Assembly: GCA_036874045.1 (NCBI GenBank)
Contig: CM072344.1
Span: 14,170,501-14,234,500, forward strand
Direction: 5' to 3'
DNA from: Cymodocea nodosa
Lineage: Eukaryota > Streptophyta > Magnoliopsida > Alismatales > Cymodoceaceae
Length of the DNA: 64,000 nt
Below, piece after piece: positions 1 to 13,300 of the stretch (its first letter is position 1; every line of letters starts with the position of its first letter). The notes under the pieces were generated by a model. It ran no database searches, had not been told where the DNA came from, and was given only the letters and a program-made list of their open reading frames with translations. The translations under genes were made by a program, and so were the position numbers.

Positions 1-476
1 TTCTAGTCTCTATTATACATCAATGCACCGATGGATTTTTAAGAAAACTGCTCATCCATTATGTGATGCTGATATCATAGTTGAGCTGCAACTTCCTCAA
101 TTTGTATTATTGTGACTGTTGAGCTCTAGTACTGATTCATCACTTCCAAGTAGGTCGATTCTTATACACTTGATGCTTCTTTCATGATTACATCTACCAT
201 ATGTTATAGATATGAGCAACATTGGATGATTACCTCTATTTGTTTACTGTGTTAGCTTATGGGTTTAGGGATTAGCCTTATGTTGCTAATCACCTAATAC
301 ATTTTTATTGGATGATTGATAATGTTTGTATGTTTACAAGTTTTATTTGTTTGGTCAACTAGGATTTAACCTTTCTCTTACTTGCACAATATTGCCTCTA
401 TTTGCCTACCATGTATTTCCTTGTTTATTTTGTCTAGTTTTACTTATGTATGAGTCTATTCAAACTTGATAGTGAG
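1..476 (+). other. PIR intron sequence, probable decayed Copia 3' end
   Basis: No intact coding sequence is visible. The last bases, CAAACTTGATAGTGAG at 461-476, resemble a degraded Copia polypurine tract directly before the LTR-like sequence that follows, so part of this stretch is probably the end of a Copia RNase H region beyond recognition. Confidence 0.3.
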
Positions 477-613
477 TGTTAGAGTATGTAAGTGGGTTTA
501 GTCCCACATTGTCTAAATTGTTTTGGTGTCCCTTGTGGTAGCCTTTATATAAAGAGGCCTTATATTTGCTTATCAATATAACAATCTATTCCACCATATC
601 TTATGTTTTCACA
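477..613 (+). repeat. LTR-like sequence, Copia type
   Basis: Starts TGTTAGAGTA after a degraded polypurine tract and ends TTTTCACA, so it has TG...CA ends. It contains the motif GGGTTTAGTCCC and a TATA-like TTTATATAAAG near 543-553. A related copy with the same core motif lies at 57647-57803. Confidence 0.5.
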
Positions 614-1171
614 ATTACTTATGTTTAGATTTCATTGGTACATTAGTACTTAAAGTTATTAATGTATCATATACCTCAATTAAAAAAAATAGAATAAACC
701 ATATATCTATATTTAAAAGAACAGCAAAAAAAATAATCACAGGATGCTTAGGTGACCAAGATGCTAGGTTGTATTGCCTGGTTACCTTGGTACCTTAATA
801 ACCATGGTAGACAATCTATCGTGCTGTCTGTGTTGACACCTTTGATATATGCTACAAGCATTCTAATACTCCTTAATTTCATGAAAGAAAAGGATAAACT
901 CAGATTGAACCTTTGGAAGGGCAGCTGCAAAGTGTTCAGCTTGTTAGCCATGCCGAATTGAATCTACTCTGCTTTCCTTTGGTTCATTGCATGGATTTTG
1001 GTCTTGATTTCTTATGAATTCAATTGTCATATTATGCTTCCATCAAGTGATATTGTTGCTGGAGTTTTCTAATTTTATAGATTGTTTAAAAATTTTGTAC
1101 TACTTTTAATCACAAGTTTTTTCCTTGCATCTAAGGCTAAGGAATATTTAACTTTCAGTTTCATTGTGCAG
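614..1171. other. PIR intron, no recognised element
   Basis: AT-rich sequence ending in the exon 1 acceptor. Small open frames on both strands around 750-960 show no family similarity and are not supported. Confidence 0.5.
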
Positions 1172-1342
1172 TTTCCTATTGAGTGCTCTCTTCCATGGAT
1201 GTTGGTGGATAATGTGATTGAATCTCAAGAGGCCGGTCTTCTTGAAAGCATTCTAATGCCCTTTGATATTTACAATGATTCAGCTCAACATGCACTAACT
1301 ACTTTGAAGCAGCGCTTCCTATATGATGAAATTGAAGCTGAG
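1172..1342 (+). CDS. PIR: PIR window exon 1
   Basis: Encodes 57 residues from FPIECSLPWM to YDEIEAE. It is preceded by the acceptor TTCATTGTGCAG and followed by the donor GTTTGT, phase 0 at both ends. The reading frame stays open for 30 codons upstream, but that stretch shows no family similarity and precedes a good acceptor, so it is intron. The next exon continues with VDLCFD, matching the EAEVD-CFD junction of plant PIR proteins. Confidence 0.93.
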
Positions 1343-4300
1343 GTTTGTGAAATGCTTGCCAGTTAATGAATGTGAAGTATTTCTTTTTTAGTCTCTTTTT
1401 TTAATTGAACTTGTAAATGATGTCATATATATACAATACACGCACACACACACACACATATAGAGAGAGAACGCATGCAAACTTTGCAAATGATGTTTCA
1501 TTTTTATCATGGTAGTTATCTTTTCTATTTTGTGTCAATATGCCATACTTTGCTCCTAAAAGCCAATGCTGCCTTTAAACCACTCTTTAAGAAATTAATT
1601 ACACCTTTGCTTGCTTAATAGTCTATCTAGAAACAATTAATAGACATTGGATTATGTTTTACTATCTATAACTTAGTGAGGAATACATATGGTAGATTAG
1701 CTAGTGACTATTTCTTCCACAATTCAAAACATGTGCATAATACAAAACAACTATAGCTTGAGATTATCAACATTGATTTTGGTTCTATGCATTTATTTAT
1801 TTATTTTTAAATAGCAAAGTGCTATAGATTATGTGGGAAAGGAGATATTATTGCAGTTAGGTTTGAGATTTGGTTAAGGATCCATTTAACTAAAATACAT
1901 ATATATTGTAACTCTTTCTTTTCTTAATGCATATACTTTTTCTCCCAATCTCTTCTTCTTCCTCTCCACCTAGGATTTCTCCTTCGTATGGTATTAGAGC
2001 CCTTAGGTTACTTTTAAGACTTTTTTGTACCACCTAGAAAGTCAGAAAAGTCAAAAAATAGAAAATCAGAAAAGTTAAGAATCATAAATTTAAAAAAATT
2101 AGGAATTAGAAAGTTGAAAAGTAAAATTTGAAGGTGTTTGTGTCATTAACGGAAAGCAAGGAAAATTATATAATTATTGAAATTTTAATATTATATAATA
2201 AAATAATAATATTAATTAAATAAAATGATATTTGTGATTTTAATATTGTAAAATAAAATTAAATAATGTTAACAATAATGAAATAATTAATATTTTTCAG
2301 AAGAATAATAAGCACTACCTATTAACAATAGTAATTAATATTTTATTATTAATAAAATAATATTAACATAATTAATTAAAAAAAATTAACAATATATACT
2401 TTAATTATATTAACAATAATAAAACAATATATTATATTAATATACTTTAATTATATTAAAGTATATACGAAGTAATTTTAATTAAATTAATAATATTATT
2501 ATACAAAGTATATTACAAAGTAATAATTAAAATAATATAATACTTTAATTAAACAAAATAATATATTATACTTTAATTATATTAACAATATATACTTTAA
2601 TTAAAATTAATTTTAAATAATAAAATAGTTAATTAAATAGTGATAGTTCCTATATTGCTTTCCTAACTTTTGGACAAGGGGAAGTTTGAAAGTTTGAAAT
2701 TCCTAACTTTCTTGTGTGACATCCTAGAAAGCTAGGAAAACTTTCCTAGTTTTCCAATTCTTAACTTTCTAGGAGACATAAACCCCTCCCTTAAGATCTT
2801 GATCCCTTCCGTAATTTTTTTTTTTCTCCTTTTTTGTTTGTTTGGTTGTCTATTAGTAACCTATTTACTTCCTTATCACAATCAATAGGTAGAAGCTACT
2901 ACAAACACACATGGACGCTTGACTCGTAAACTTGTGCGAGCCCATGTTCGCTCGGATGAGCTCGTGCAGGAGATGGTGTTGTGCAACATACGGGAGAAAC
3001 ACGTTGGATGCTTGTGGGACAAATGTATTGGCTAGTTTTTGGTGATGACGTGCCTAGGTTTGGTGCACGATCGAATGCAGACAGTGTGTGCATGTTTGGT
3101 CCCCTCTCTTGCAGATGTACAACTGTTGAATTTCGTCGTTTCTTTTTTTTCTACCTTGCAACTCGCGTGAGGGTTGTTCTTGTGGTTCATAAGTGGATTT
3201 GCAGACCATTGACATTGATTTAATAGCCCAACGCGATTTAAACATCAAACAACTTTCAGGCACCAATGTGAAGTTGAACGAGAGGAACTATTTGATGTGA
3301 TCCAAAAGTTTTTTCACATTTATTACTGCACAGAAGAAAAATAAACATTTGACTTGTCCAACACCAGAGATTAAGGATGTAAGCTATGATGATTGGTTTG
3401 CAGATGATTCAATTATAGTTACTTGGTTAGAGAATAATATGGAATCAAGTGTTGCAAAAAGTGTTATGATGTTGCAGCTCAAAAAAGTAATTTGAGAGAT
3501 ACTAAAGTAGATGTATGTTGAAGAAAAGAATATTCTCTAGGTGTATGGGATATTTAAATAGATCTTCTCACTACAGTTGGTTGATCAGACCATTCAAGAG
3601 TATTATGGAAGCATTTAAACATTATTTGAAGAACTTGATGCTTATCAACCATTTACCACTGATCCTATTGTCCTACACCAGTATCAGAATGATCTACAAG
3701 TGGCAGCATTTCTTTCTAGGTTGTCAGCAAACCAAGCCTCATTGGTCAATGGACAACTCTTGGGTGGTGAGACTACTCTTGATTTGAGGACTATCTTTGC
3801 TCAAGTGCTCAAGGTTTCTATGATAGGCGCCTTGCCTACCTCAAAAGTCTTAACACTAATTGGTTAGGGAAAGTGTGAGAAGAAATGAAGTGATGCAAAT
3901 TTTGGTTTAGGGAAAGGAAGAGTTCTGTGTCCTCAATGTGGCATGATGATCATCACCTTGATAAGTGTTGGAAGAAATGTGGAAAACCTATGTGGGCTCA
4001 TATAGCAATTGAAACACTTGACCTCCTTGATGTGTCTACTGTAGGCCCTAGTTCCTCAATTGTGACTATTTCACAAGTAGAGTACAATAAACTTATGTAA
4101 TCAAAAGCTTTTACATCCTCCGCCATATTTGCTTTGACATCCAACTCAATTATAAGAATGACTATGGTAATTAGGGGTGATAGTCCTTGGATAGTTGACT
4201 CTAGTGCATCCCAACATATGACAAGTTGTGCTACTCTTATCTCCTACTTGACAAAATTGCCCAACCTTCGCACTATGACCATCGTTGATTTTTACTTGAA

Positions 4301-7300
4301 ATCATTCTCTCTTAAGCTTCACTTTGATAATCAAATTTGCAATGTATTCAATTATCTTCATGTAACCTGTTTCTTCAATTATTCCTATAAAAATCATATA
4401 AAATACCCTTCTGTGAAGCATCCTTCACGTAAACAAATATAAATAACTATATATCAATTTATACTTCATTTAATCATTTAAAACATGCGAAACCTTGAAT
4501 TTATAACTATCATAATATTTTTCATTATATCATATATAATTACAATTATAATTTATAAAATATATGAATTAACATATATAAAATACATAAATTGAAGTCT
4601 AAATACTCACCATCTACAATACTATTAGGCTGATTATCAATTGTTGTCTTGTTAGTAGGTGCCCTCCCCTTTGATCCTTCAAGGTCTGAGGCCACCAAGT
4701 GTAGTTGATCCTCAAGTCGTTGAGTTTGAGCAGTCTTTCCATTAGCTCTTCTCTTGTGTCTGTTCTGTGTCCAACATTCAACATCTTGTTATTGTCTGCT
4801 ATGGCTTTGTCTAGGAATTGGTCGTGCCTTATCAATCGGAGGGCATTTTTCCCTTTTTGGAAAGCTTCTTTACAATGGCTTATCTTGAAATAATTGAAAT
4901 AGAAATTAGGCTCTTTTAGGCCATACTTCACAAACTGATTGATCAATTCATTGTCATTCCTGATGCTTATACTTTTTAGGAGAGGTTTGAAAGATCCATC
5001 TCAACACATATAGCAGTAAGCCTTGGCCTAGAAAATCTTTGCACATCGTAATGAATGCATAAATAACATCCTAACATACTATGCTGGATTTTATGGCTCA
5101 CGAGGTTTGAAGATGCACTCTCAACTTTGACAGGTACACCTAGACAGGAGCTTAGGGTGACTCCAATCTAGGTGAGAAGGACAACAACCAATGTGAGGTA
5201 AGCATGCGTTTCCCTTTAATTCTCCAAAAGTCATAGACATATTCCTTGGTGAAGTCTTCACAGCATTTGAAGCAGATGAGCACATGGCGAGAATCAATAG
5301 TAGCTGGAAAAAGTCCTCCTGAAACTGCATCGCCTGCTTCATCTCCAACAAGATGTTAGAGAGGCTCAGATGAGGGGAGCTGAAGCAGCCAACGAGAGTC
5401 TAGGCAAGGGCTCTTGTCAACTAAGACAATGAGAGTCTAGCCAAGGGCTCTTGTCAACTAAGACACCTCCTCCAATGTAAACATGAGGACCTGTTCTCCA
5501 TTTTCCTCTTTGGAAGCTCTGATTGGAATATCTAGGAACCCTGGAGGGATGAGGGAATCCTTTTAGGATTGAGCAATGGAAGTTTGTCTATTGCTCAACT
5601 TGCTCGAGGCCTGGACAATCTTGTTGGGGTTGAGGAAATAAACTAGAGATTGCAGAGGGTCCATGCCCTCCTTAGGAGGAGGGTCCATGGTGGTCCCCGA
5701 AGACATAGGGGCCTCTGTAGACTGGAGTAGAGAGGGAAAGCTCCCCCTACTAGAGAAACCACTATTGTCTTCCTGTGGGAACCCTAGAGAATAATTAGAT
5801 ATACTATCTATGATGTACTTGAATACTGGCATTTGGTACATACCTTAATATCTTGACAATTTCCACCCACAAATTTGCCTAACCCCTCTCCTAATGGAAC
5901 TGCTACAGTCATTTACCAACAAGCTAAATTCATAGATCAAAATCTTCTTAGGCCCAGACTCGAATAGAAAGCACAAATTCTAATAAACATACATTACACT
6001 AGTACTCAATGTATTTCTACTAAAAAATAATTTGAATTCTCTTTTGAGTACAACATAGACTTGTTGGGAACATAACATAGATTTAACAGTATATTTTTTT
6101 GGTTGCACTATTGCACACTACTAAAATGATATGTGATAATGATTTATGTGCCAGTTGGTAGAGGATATTTAATTAGTGCAAAAGAAATTAAAAGAAGTTG
6201 ATGTAAGTCTAAGACTTTTTGATGAGAAATTATAAGATTTAAAGTTATATAATTTAACTGAAAACTTAACAATAAATACAGATATTTGCAAAAAAAGGAT
6301 TCATATGGTTGATCCCACATAGTGAGATTATGACTCAGTATTTTATTATTATTGTATTATATCTTGCATGATTTTATTATTATTGTATTGTATGCCTATT
6401 TTGTGTCATTTGAATGTGTTATTTTAAATCTTTAAGTATTTCTATTTCAATATAGTTTTTATTTTGTGTCTAATTAAGCTGTGTTGTATCCTACATTTTT
6501 GGAAATCTTTGAATACCCAAATTTTATCATTGCTTCCTAGAGCCTAGACTACCTTCCCATTTTGGTTGACAAATTTTCCTCCACACCACAAGCTGATGAA
6601 CTGGTATTGAATCTTATCTAGACAATTTGCAATTGTCGCTGGAATTCTAAAAAGAGACTGTGTATTGACATATTGAAAGATTTGTGTGTACTGTTACAAA
6701 AGTTAGTTTCCCTCCATACAAAAGAATTGTATCCGACAACTGTGATTTATTATTGCTGTGATTTAGCATATTTAGCACATTATATTATTATTTTTTATTT
6801 CTAGTATTGTAGTTTGGGTATTCCTCTATCACTTTGAACTGTGATTTTTCTCTAGATTTTATGTGGTTAAATTCTAGCAGCAATATTTTTTCTAATTTTT
6901 GAAAATAAATCCTGGTTTTTTGTATCTTTGAATTCTGTTGGACATCCTTGAATTTGAGGGAGAAAATACCCTGTATTTGAAAGTTCATAAATCTCTCTCT
7001 ATGATATTACGTACACATAGCCATGAAGATGAACATATAGAATAAAACATCAAATAACCTTCCATCTACAAGAACGTCTCGTCACATTCATATTTTCCTC
7101 TACCTAAAAATATGTAGCTTATAAATTAGTTTTTTCTACCATTCATACTTGGCCTGTCTGATTTTGTTCTCTGATGTTGTGATAACTTCATGTTTGTGGA
7201 TGGTAAATTTCTTGTAATCCTTTTTAAACATGAATTATAATGGCTGTTCTATTCAAAAAAAATATTTCTTTGACTTTCAAAATTAAATTGCAATGGAGAA

Positions 7301-10300
7301 TGAAATTTCCCACTTGATACCAGTGAATCTTGTACAAGAAACCTAAATCATTTGAGTATACAGAAAATGAATTTAGTATTTGTTGCAAGCATTGTTGTAA
7401 TCAAGGTAGTGAAGGGCTAGCATTGGCATATTGGTAAGATTGATCTATTGAGGCTACACGTTAAGTCCTAGGAAACAAATTATTATACAATTGGACTCTT
7501 GACATCAACATTCATGGAAGTCTGGTGAGATAAGTTTTCCATTTATGGTTATTTAGGCCATTTCGAAGCACATTTTTGTTTAATTAAATTAATGTGAAGT
7601 GCAAGATTGGGACCATGGAAACCATCTTATATTACTTATTTATTTAAAGTTTCCCTTTCACGCTTTTTAATAATCTTTTGAAAAATAATATATATATAAT
7701 TATGTAGGTGGATTTGTGTTTTGACCAACTTATCTTCAAGCTAAGTGAGAACATTTTTACCTACTACAAAAGCTGGGCTGCAAGGTATCTGATTTTTCTA
7801 TCTATTCTTCCTTATGTTGGATGATTTCATTCTACATTGTTTTTTGAAGATTTTATTTTGCTTATTAATAATATTCTGCAGAGCGTTACTTGATCAGTCC
7901 TTCCTCTCTTCCTCTGAAAATATTGGCAAATATTCAGTCCAAGCACTACGATTCAAAGAGATACTTAAAATGAGGAGAGTTAAGGTCAGTAGTTTCATTA
8001 CTTCATATTTTGATGGATCTTGACTACTGTGGATGGTTGGAGTCATCATATTTTAATTTTTCACTAACATGGAAAATGACATCCAAACAATCAAATTGTT
8101 TGATGTAGTTCTATGTTGCACTTGAATTATATATGACTGAATCATAGATCAAGGCAAAATTCTAGTGTGGAGAAGAAGGTGAAATATTATTCCAAACATA
8201 AGAGAATATAAGGCTTATATATGAGGGTTACCTCATTATGTCTGCAATTTATTGGGATGACCTAGTATAGGGAGTGCTAATTATTAGTGGCAGTTCACTT
8301 TTATGTAGTATGTTTGTTCATTGAAAGTTGGATTATTAGCAATAAAAATGGTTGCCTAATTGTTATAATACATATTCATGGATGGTTGAACTTTTAACTC
8401 CCAACTTAGTCAAGAGAGACTTTGCCACATTATCTTACAAGCTTTTTACGCCATGACACTAGACATTAATGTGTTTTACTTCTTACTCGTCCATGTAATG
8501 ATGTTACCACCTACATAAATATAATAGCTAGATGTGGATTTCCTATTGACTTTGTCATTTACTTATCTTGAATCTAAGTAAACATCAATATACAAGCGCC
8601 CACATTTAAAATAAATTAGTTCTTTGCCAGGATTTCTTTTGACATAGTGATGAACTCTTATAACACCATACTAATGAATTATTTTAGATTCAATGTATAA
8701 ATTGGCTATGTTTAACTGCATATGTGATATCTAAATGGGTAACAGTAAAGTAGATCAACTTCGTAATCAATCTATGATATCTTCCAACATCTTGAGAGGA
8801 CTTGGAAGATATATCCCAAAATGGTAGATTTTGCTCAACAGGGTTGTGCTGAGCCCAATTTTCTTCTTCATATCAAGAGTGCATTTCCTTTACGAAAGAA
8901 TCATCTAATAACTTATGTAAACTTAATGTCCAAGAACTATCTTGATTTTCCCATATATGTGATAAGAAACTACTGTGTTAAGTACTCTTTTGTTGCATTA
9001 GTGGCAACTATATCACTACTTGTCAGTAAAATATCATCTATATATACCATTAAAATTATACATTCTACTGAACTCTCGTTGATGAAAACTAAGTGATGCA
9101 CTGTGCACTATACAGGTTTGAGTTAAAACAATGAAATCTGTGCAAACCTGTGAAATCTGAGTGGGCTGAAAACTGCAACAAACTTGAGAAAATCTGTGTT
9201 GTCCTGGACAAAACTGTGCAGAATTTTGCAGAAACTGTGTAGAAATTGTGCAGGTTCTGGACGTAGAAACTGACCACACGTGATATGGTGTGGATGCTGC
9301 AGCAACAATCAGGTGAAGAGAGCAGGCTAGACCACAAAGAGAGAACATCCAGTGAATGTGGAGGCTGTAGCAGCAGAGAATTCAGCCTTTCCAAGGGCTG
9401 AGAAGTAGTTGTAGAGTCACAAAGACCATTGTTTAATTCATCTGGTTGCAGAAGAAGAGCAAGACAACCCCAGAATGGGGCTGCAGTAGGTGTCCAACCC
9501 TGGAAGGGTGGGTGTCAGCACAGGCTGAAGCCTAGAAAGGAGTGCTGGTGGCCTGCCTTGTCCAGGACAGGCCAGCACAGCCTTACGAGGGAGACTGGAT
9601 GGGGAAAATTAGAGTTTTGCTGACCAGTGATGGGGTGGAGAGAGGAGGGACATGGGAGGGCTGTAGGAATGGAGGGGTAGCTGACCTGAGTGGAGTTAGA
9701 ATTTCTTGGGTTCTAATAACATGTGAGGAGAAAGGGTTTGGGGAGAAAAACAATGTGTGTTATTCCAAAAGAGAGAATACAATGCTATATATATATATAT
9801 TGTAAATCTCCAATCTATTAATGGGGTGGGGGTTCAATCAATAGAGGAAAGTTATTGTTGAGTTAGATATTATATTGGCACTATAATAAATGGATCCTAG
9901 GGTCCATATATCTCTTGGATGTATATATGTACTCCTAAGTAATGGAATTAAGAACCAATTCCTTTCTAAACTCTAAGTCTCAAATGGTATCAAAGTTTTA
10001 GGGTTTTCCAAGAAACTTCCACCAAGTTTCTTCTCTGGCAAACTCCAATGAATTCTCTCCTTCTCCACGATGCTAACGGTCTTTGGTGGGCATCATATTC
10101 CTATAGACGGTGACTACTGATCTTGTTGATATCTTTCTTCATCTTCAACCTATTGTCTGAGGATGGATCTATGAAGGTGACACGTTCAATTTGAGCCTTT
10201 GGATGTGTGTTTAGCTATTTGTCCTTGCATAGAGGGTTGGTGAGCATAAAGAACACTTATGTAGAGGTTGTGTCACTTGATACTATTGTGTGTTAGGGGA

Positions 10301-13300
10301 ATCTTGTAGAGACACTCGCACGTCTGTGAAGGTAGCACTTGTGCGTTTGTAAAGGAGGATTGCGATCAAAGGATTACAACTAGAAGACTATGATCGATAG
10401 ACTATGCTAGAAGCACATCGTAGAAACATCCATCATTACAGCAATTGCAAGGTCCACGCCATTACTGTCTCTTCTTCCCAAGGCTTGTGACGTGACAACA
10501 ATGGAACTACTATGTTGTGGTCTATGATGAACTATGTTGTGTTGATTGGAGGACCATGTGTGTATCGAAGGTTTGTATCTATACACATGGTTTGTTGTTT
10601 CAAGTGTGAAAATGACTACTAAGGTTGTTACTATTTGTTTGTTGAATGGGACAATCGAGAAACTCAATTATTACAACTATTGGATGTGGTCTCAGAGCTT
10701 CATGACCTTCATTGCATCACAAAGGAAAGTCAAGCATCTTACGAAACTACCTTCGAACGTAAAGAATGATTCATATGAGGACTAACTTGTTGATGATGTT
10801 GTGGGGACTTGATTAGAATATAATATGGAGAGCAAGATTGTCCATGGGCTGATGATGTTTCAACTTGTAAGAGCAATATGAGGTACATTATGACAAATGT
10901 ATGGACATGAAAATAATATTATTTAGGTCTGAGATCTATGAGAAAATATTCTCACTTTGTATGATGAGTCAATTTGTGTAAGAGTACTTTAGGACCATGT
11001 AAACCTTATTTGAGAAGCTTGACAAACATCAACCTGCTATTATTAATCTAGTGCAATTGAGGCAATATCAGAATGATCTTCAAGTTGCAACCTTTCTTGA
11101 TAGTCTCCTTTCGAAACTTTCGTCTCAAGTTTAATGATAGATTTTAAGTGGTGATAGTACTCCAAACCTAGCTATTGTGTTTTTTTAAGTATTGAGGATT
11201 TCCTAAATAGGGGCGCTTGTTGAACCTACTACCATGAGAGTTCAAGGTTTGGGGCAAACAAATCAACAAGTCAAAGGAAAATCTAAGGACAAGAAGCACA
11301 TTCCATGCTCTCATTGTAGAAAGATAAATCATCACCTAATTAAGTGTTGGAAGAAATATGACAAACCAAGGGAGCAACAAGCTTATGCTTGTGTTGTGAT
11401 AGATTCAAATGTTCTAAGAGATCATACCTTTGTGTTTTCTTAGCGACTAGGAGTTACTATTTCCTAAGATGATTATGAGCACTTCATGTAGTTATAGGCT
11501 ATCAACTCCTCATTTGTCACTGTGGCTATTGCATCTACTTCAAGTATGGGAATGGGTGTGATGGCTTAGGAAGATAACTCTTGGATAGTAGACTTAAGGG
11601 CCTTTCAGCATATGATAGGTAGTCATTCTCTTTTCTCTTGCTTATAACACCTATCTAACCTTCATTGAGTTAACATTGTTGATGATCAATCATCTCATGT
11701 GATTGATAGGAGTGTTATTCATGTCACCTCTAGCATTCAACTTAATCACACCCTTTATGTTCCTAAATTGTTTGTAAATCTATTATTTATTAGTGTCATT
11801 ATTATGCAATTATCCTATTCTATAACCTTTTTTCTATTTTATTGTGTTTTTCAGGATTTGCGAATAAAGAAGAGGGTTAGTGTTGAGTATTATATTTTGA
11901 TGATATGTGTAAAATGTTAAATACTTATATTTAATCAATTAATTTTGTTATTTGAAAAAGTAAATTAAAAACATCAATTAATACATAAAAAGTTTAAAGT
12001 TATATACTTGTCTGTAATGGATTTAGAATTAAGCTAAGTTACATAACTTATCATTGAGTTATACTAACTTTTTGTACAACTTGTCATTAAGTTAACGTGT
12101 GCTTTTATAGTATTAAAAATAATATATTTTAATTTTACATATTTGTATTATGTAAAGTACATGGTAACAACTCATTGAGTTAACGTTCTTTTTGTTACAA
12201 ATGTCACATGAGAATTCATTGAGTTATAAACTTAAAAGTTAAATGAGGTTACGTGAGCATTCGTTGAGTTAACGAACAAAACATTAAGTTATATATCCAA
12301 ACTCGTTAACTTAACATTATATACCTGTTGAAATTTAAGTTTACAAATGTTATACTGTATCATGTGAGTAGTATATATTTAACTCGTTAGGTTAATATAA
12401 CTGTATGCATTGAGTTGTTTAATTGAATACTATGACGATGTGTTAAGTTAGCGTTATGAACTTATATAGTTATTATTTTTGTACATGATAAAATTATTTA
12501 TTGTTTAAAATATTCAATTCAGTCTGTAAATTAACCTAATAACCTAACAAAGTTAATTTGTTGAGTTATCAACGAACATATCATGTGTATGTCATATGTT
12601 AAACTCGTTAAGTCAGACACGTTGAGTTATAAGTCTATTCTATTTTACACATTTAGTTAGTATTAACACGTCTTGTTATTATACTTGATGAAAATTTTGA
12701 ATGAGAAAGTCAATTTTATAATAAATTTTTCAAAGGATCTAGAATCGATAATTCAAGAAAATTTGAGAAAAAAACATAGAACAAAACATGTGTATTTCAA
12801 AATTTAAATTTGAAATTAAGACAGAAAACGTGAAGAGTAGATGTTGATCATGTATGAATGTGGAAGATATGCATGTAATGGAAATTGATTATATAAGACA
12901 TAGAATTCTCATTGATCGTAGAAAACCTTATAAAAATACACTTACAGAGATACACCTCTCAAGAGAAAAATCTTAAAAGGATGAAAATTCAGCAACTTTG
13001 GTGAAGAGCAACAGTAGATATTCATCATTGAATATTTGTAGAAGTAGAAGAAGAAATGGAAGATCTTAAATAGAGAGAAATATATTTTAAATTCTGTATT
13101 TTTTTTTCTCTATTTGTATGAGTGAATTAAGCTAAGAGTAGTTTTAATTGTTATATCTTTGCACTTAGAATTTTAATGGAGAATTAAATTGTAAATTATA
13201 ATTGAAACATTGAATATAAAAGTTTAAATGAAATAATTTTGATAGATTATTTTAAATTGAAGTTTCGATTAATGTTAAATTATTGAAATACATAATTCAC

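Larger units (their letters stand above)
1860..4330 (+). pseudogene. Copia retrotransposon relic: LTR end, leader, gag, protease
   Basis: A primer-binding site TGGTATTAGAGCC (complement of initiator tRNA-Met) lies at 1989-2001 after an LTR-like 3' end. From about 3270 a degraded gag (UBN2-type) is readable: LNERNYLM, FTFITAQKK, VDQTIQEYY, ELDAYQPFTTDP, LQVAAFLS. A CCHC-like knuckle with CPQCG is near 3935, and the start of the aspartic protease SPWIVDSSASQHMT at about 4170-4215. Stops and frameshifts are present, and pol after the protease is missing. The leader is interrupted by an AT-rich insertion (2028-2785). Confidence 0.75.

Noticed and set aside
752-961. Opposed open frames of about 69 codons on both strands
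   Set aside because: Pure shadow pair without similarity, inside a PIR intron.
1082-1171. Upstream extension of PIR exon 1 frame (30 codons)
   Set aside because: Open by chance; a good acceptor follows and family similarity starts exactly at 1172.
9034-9394. Three overlapping minus-strand frames of 60-104 codons
   Set aside because: They lie in the leader region of an antisense Copia relic, lack domain similarity and overlap each other in all frames.
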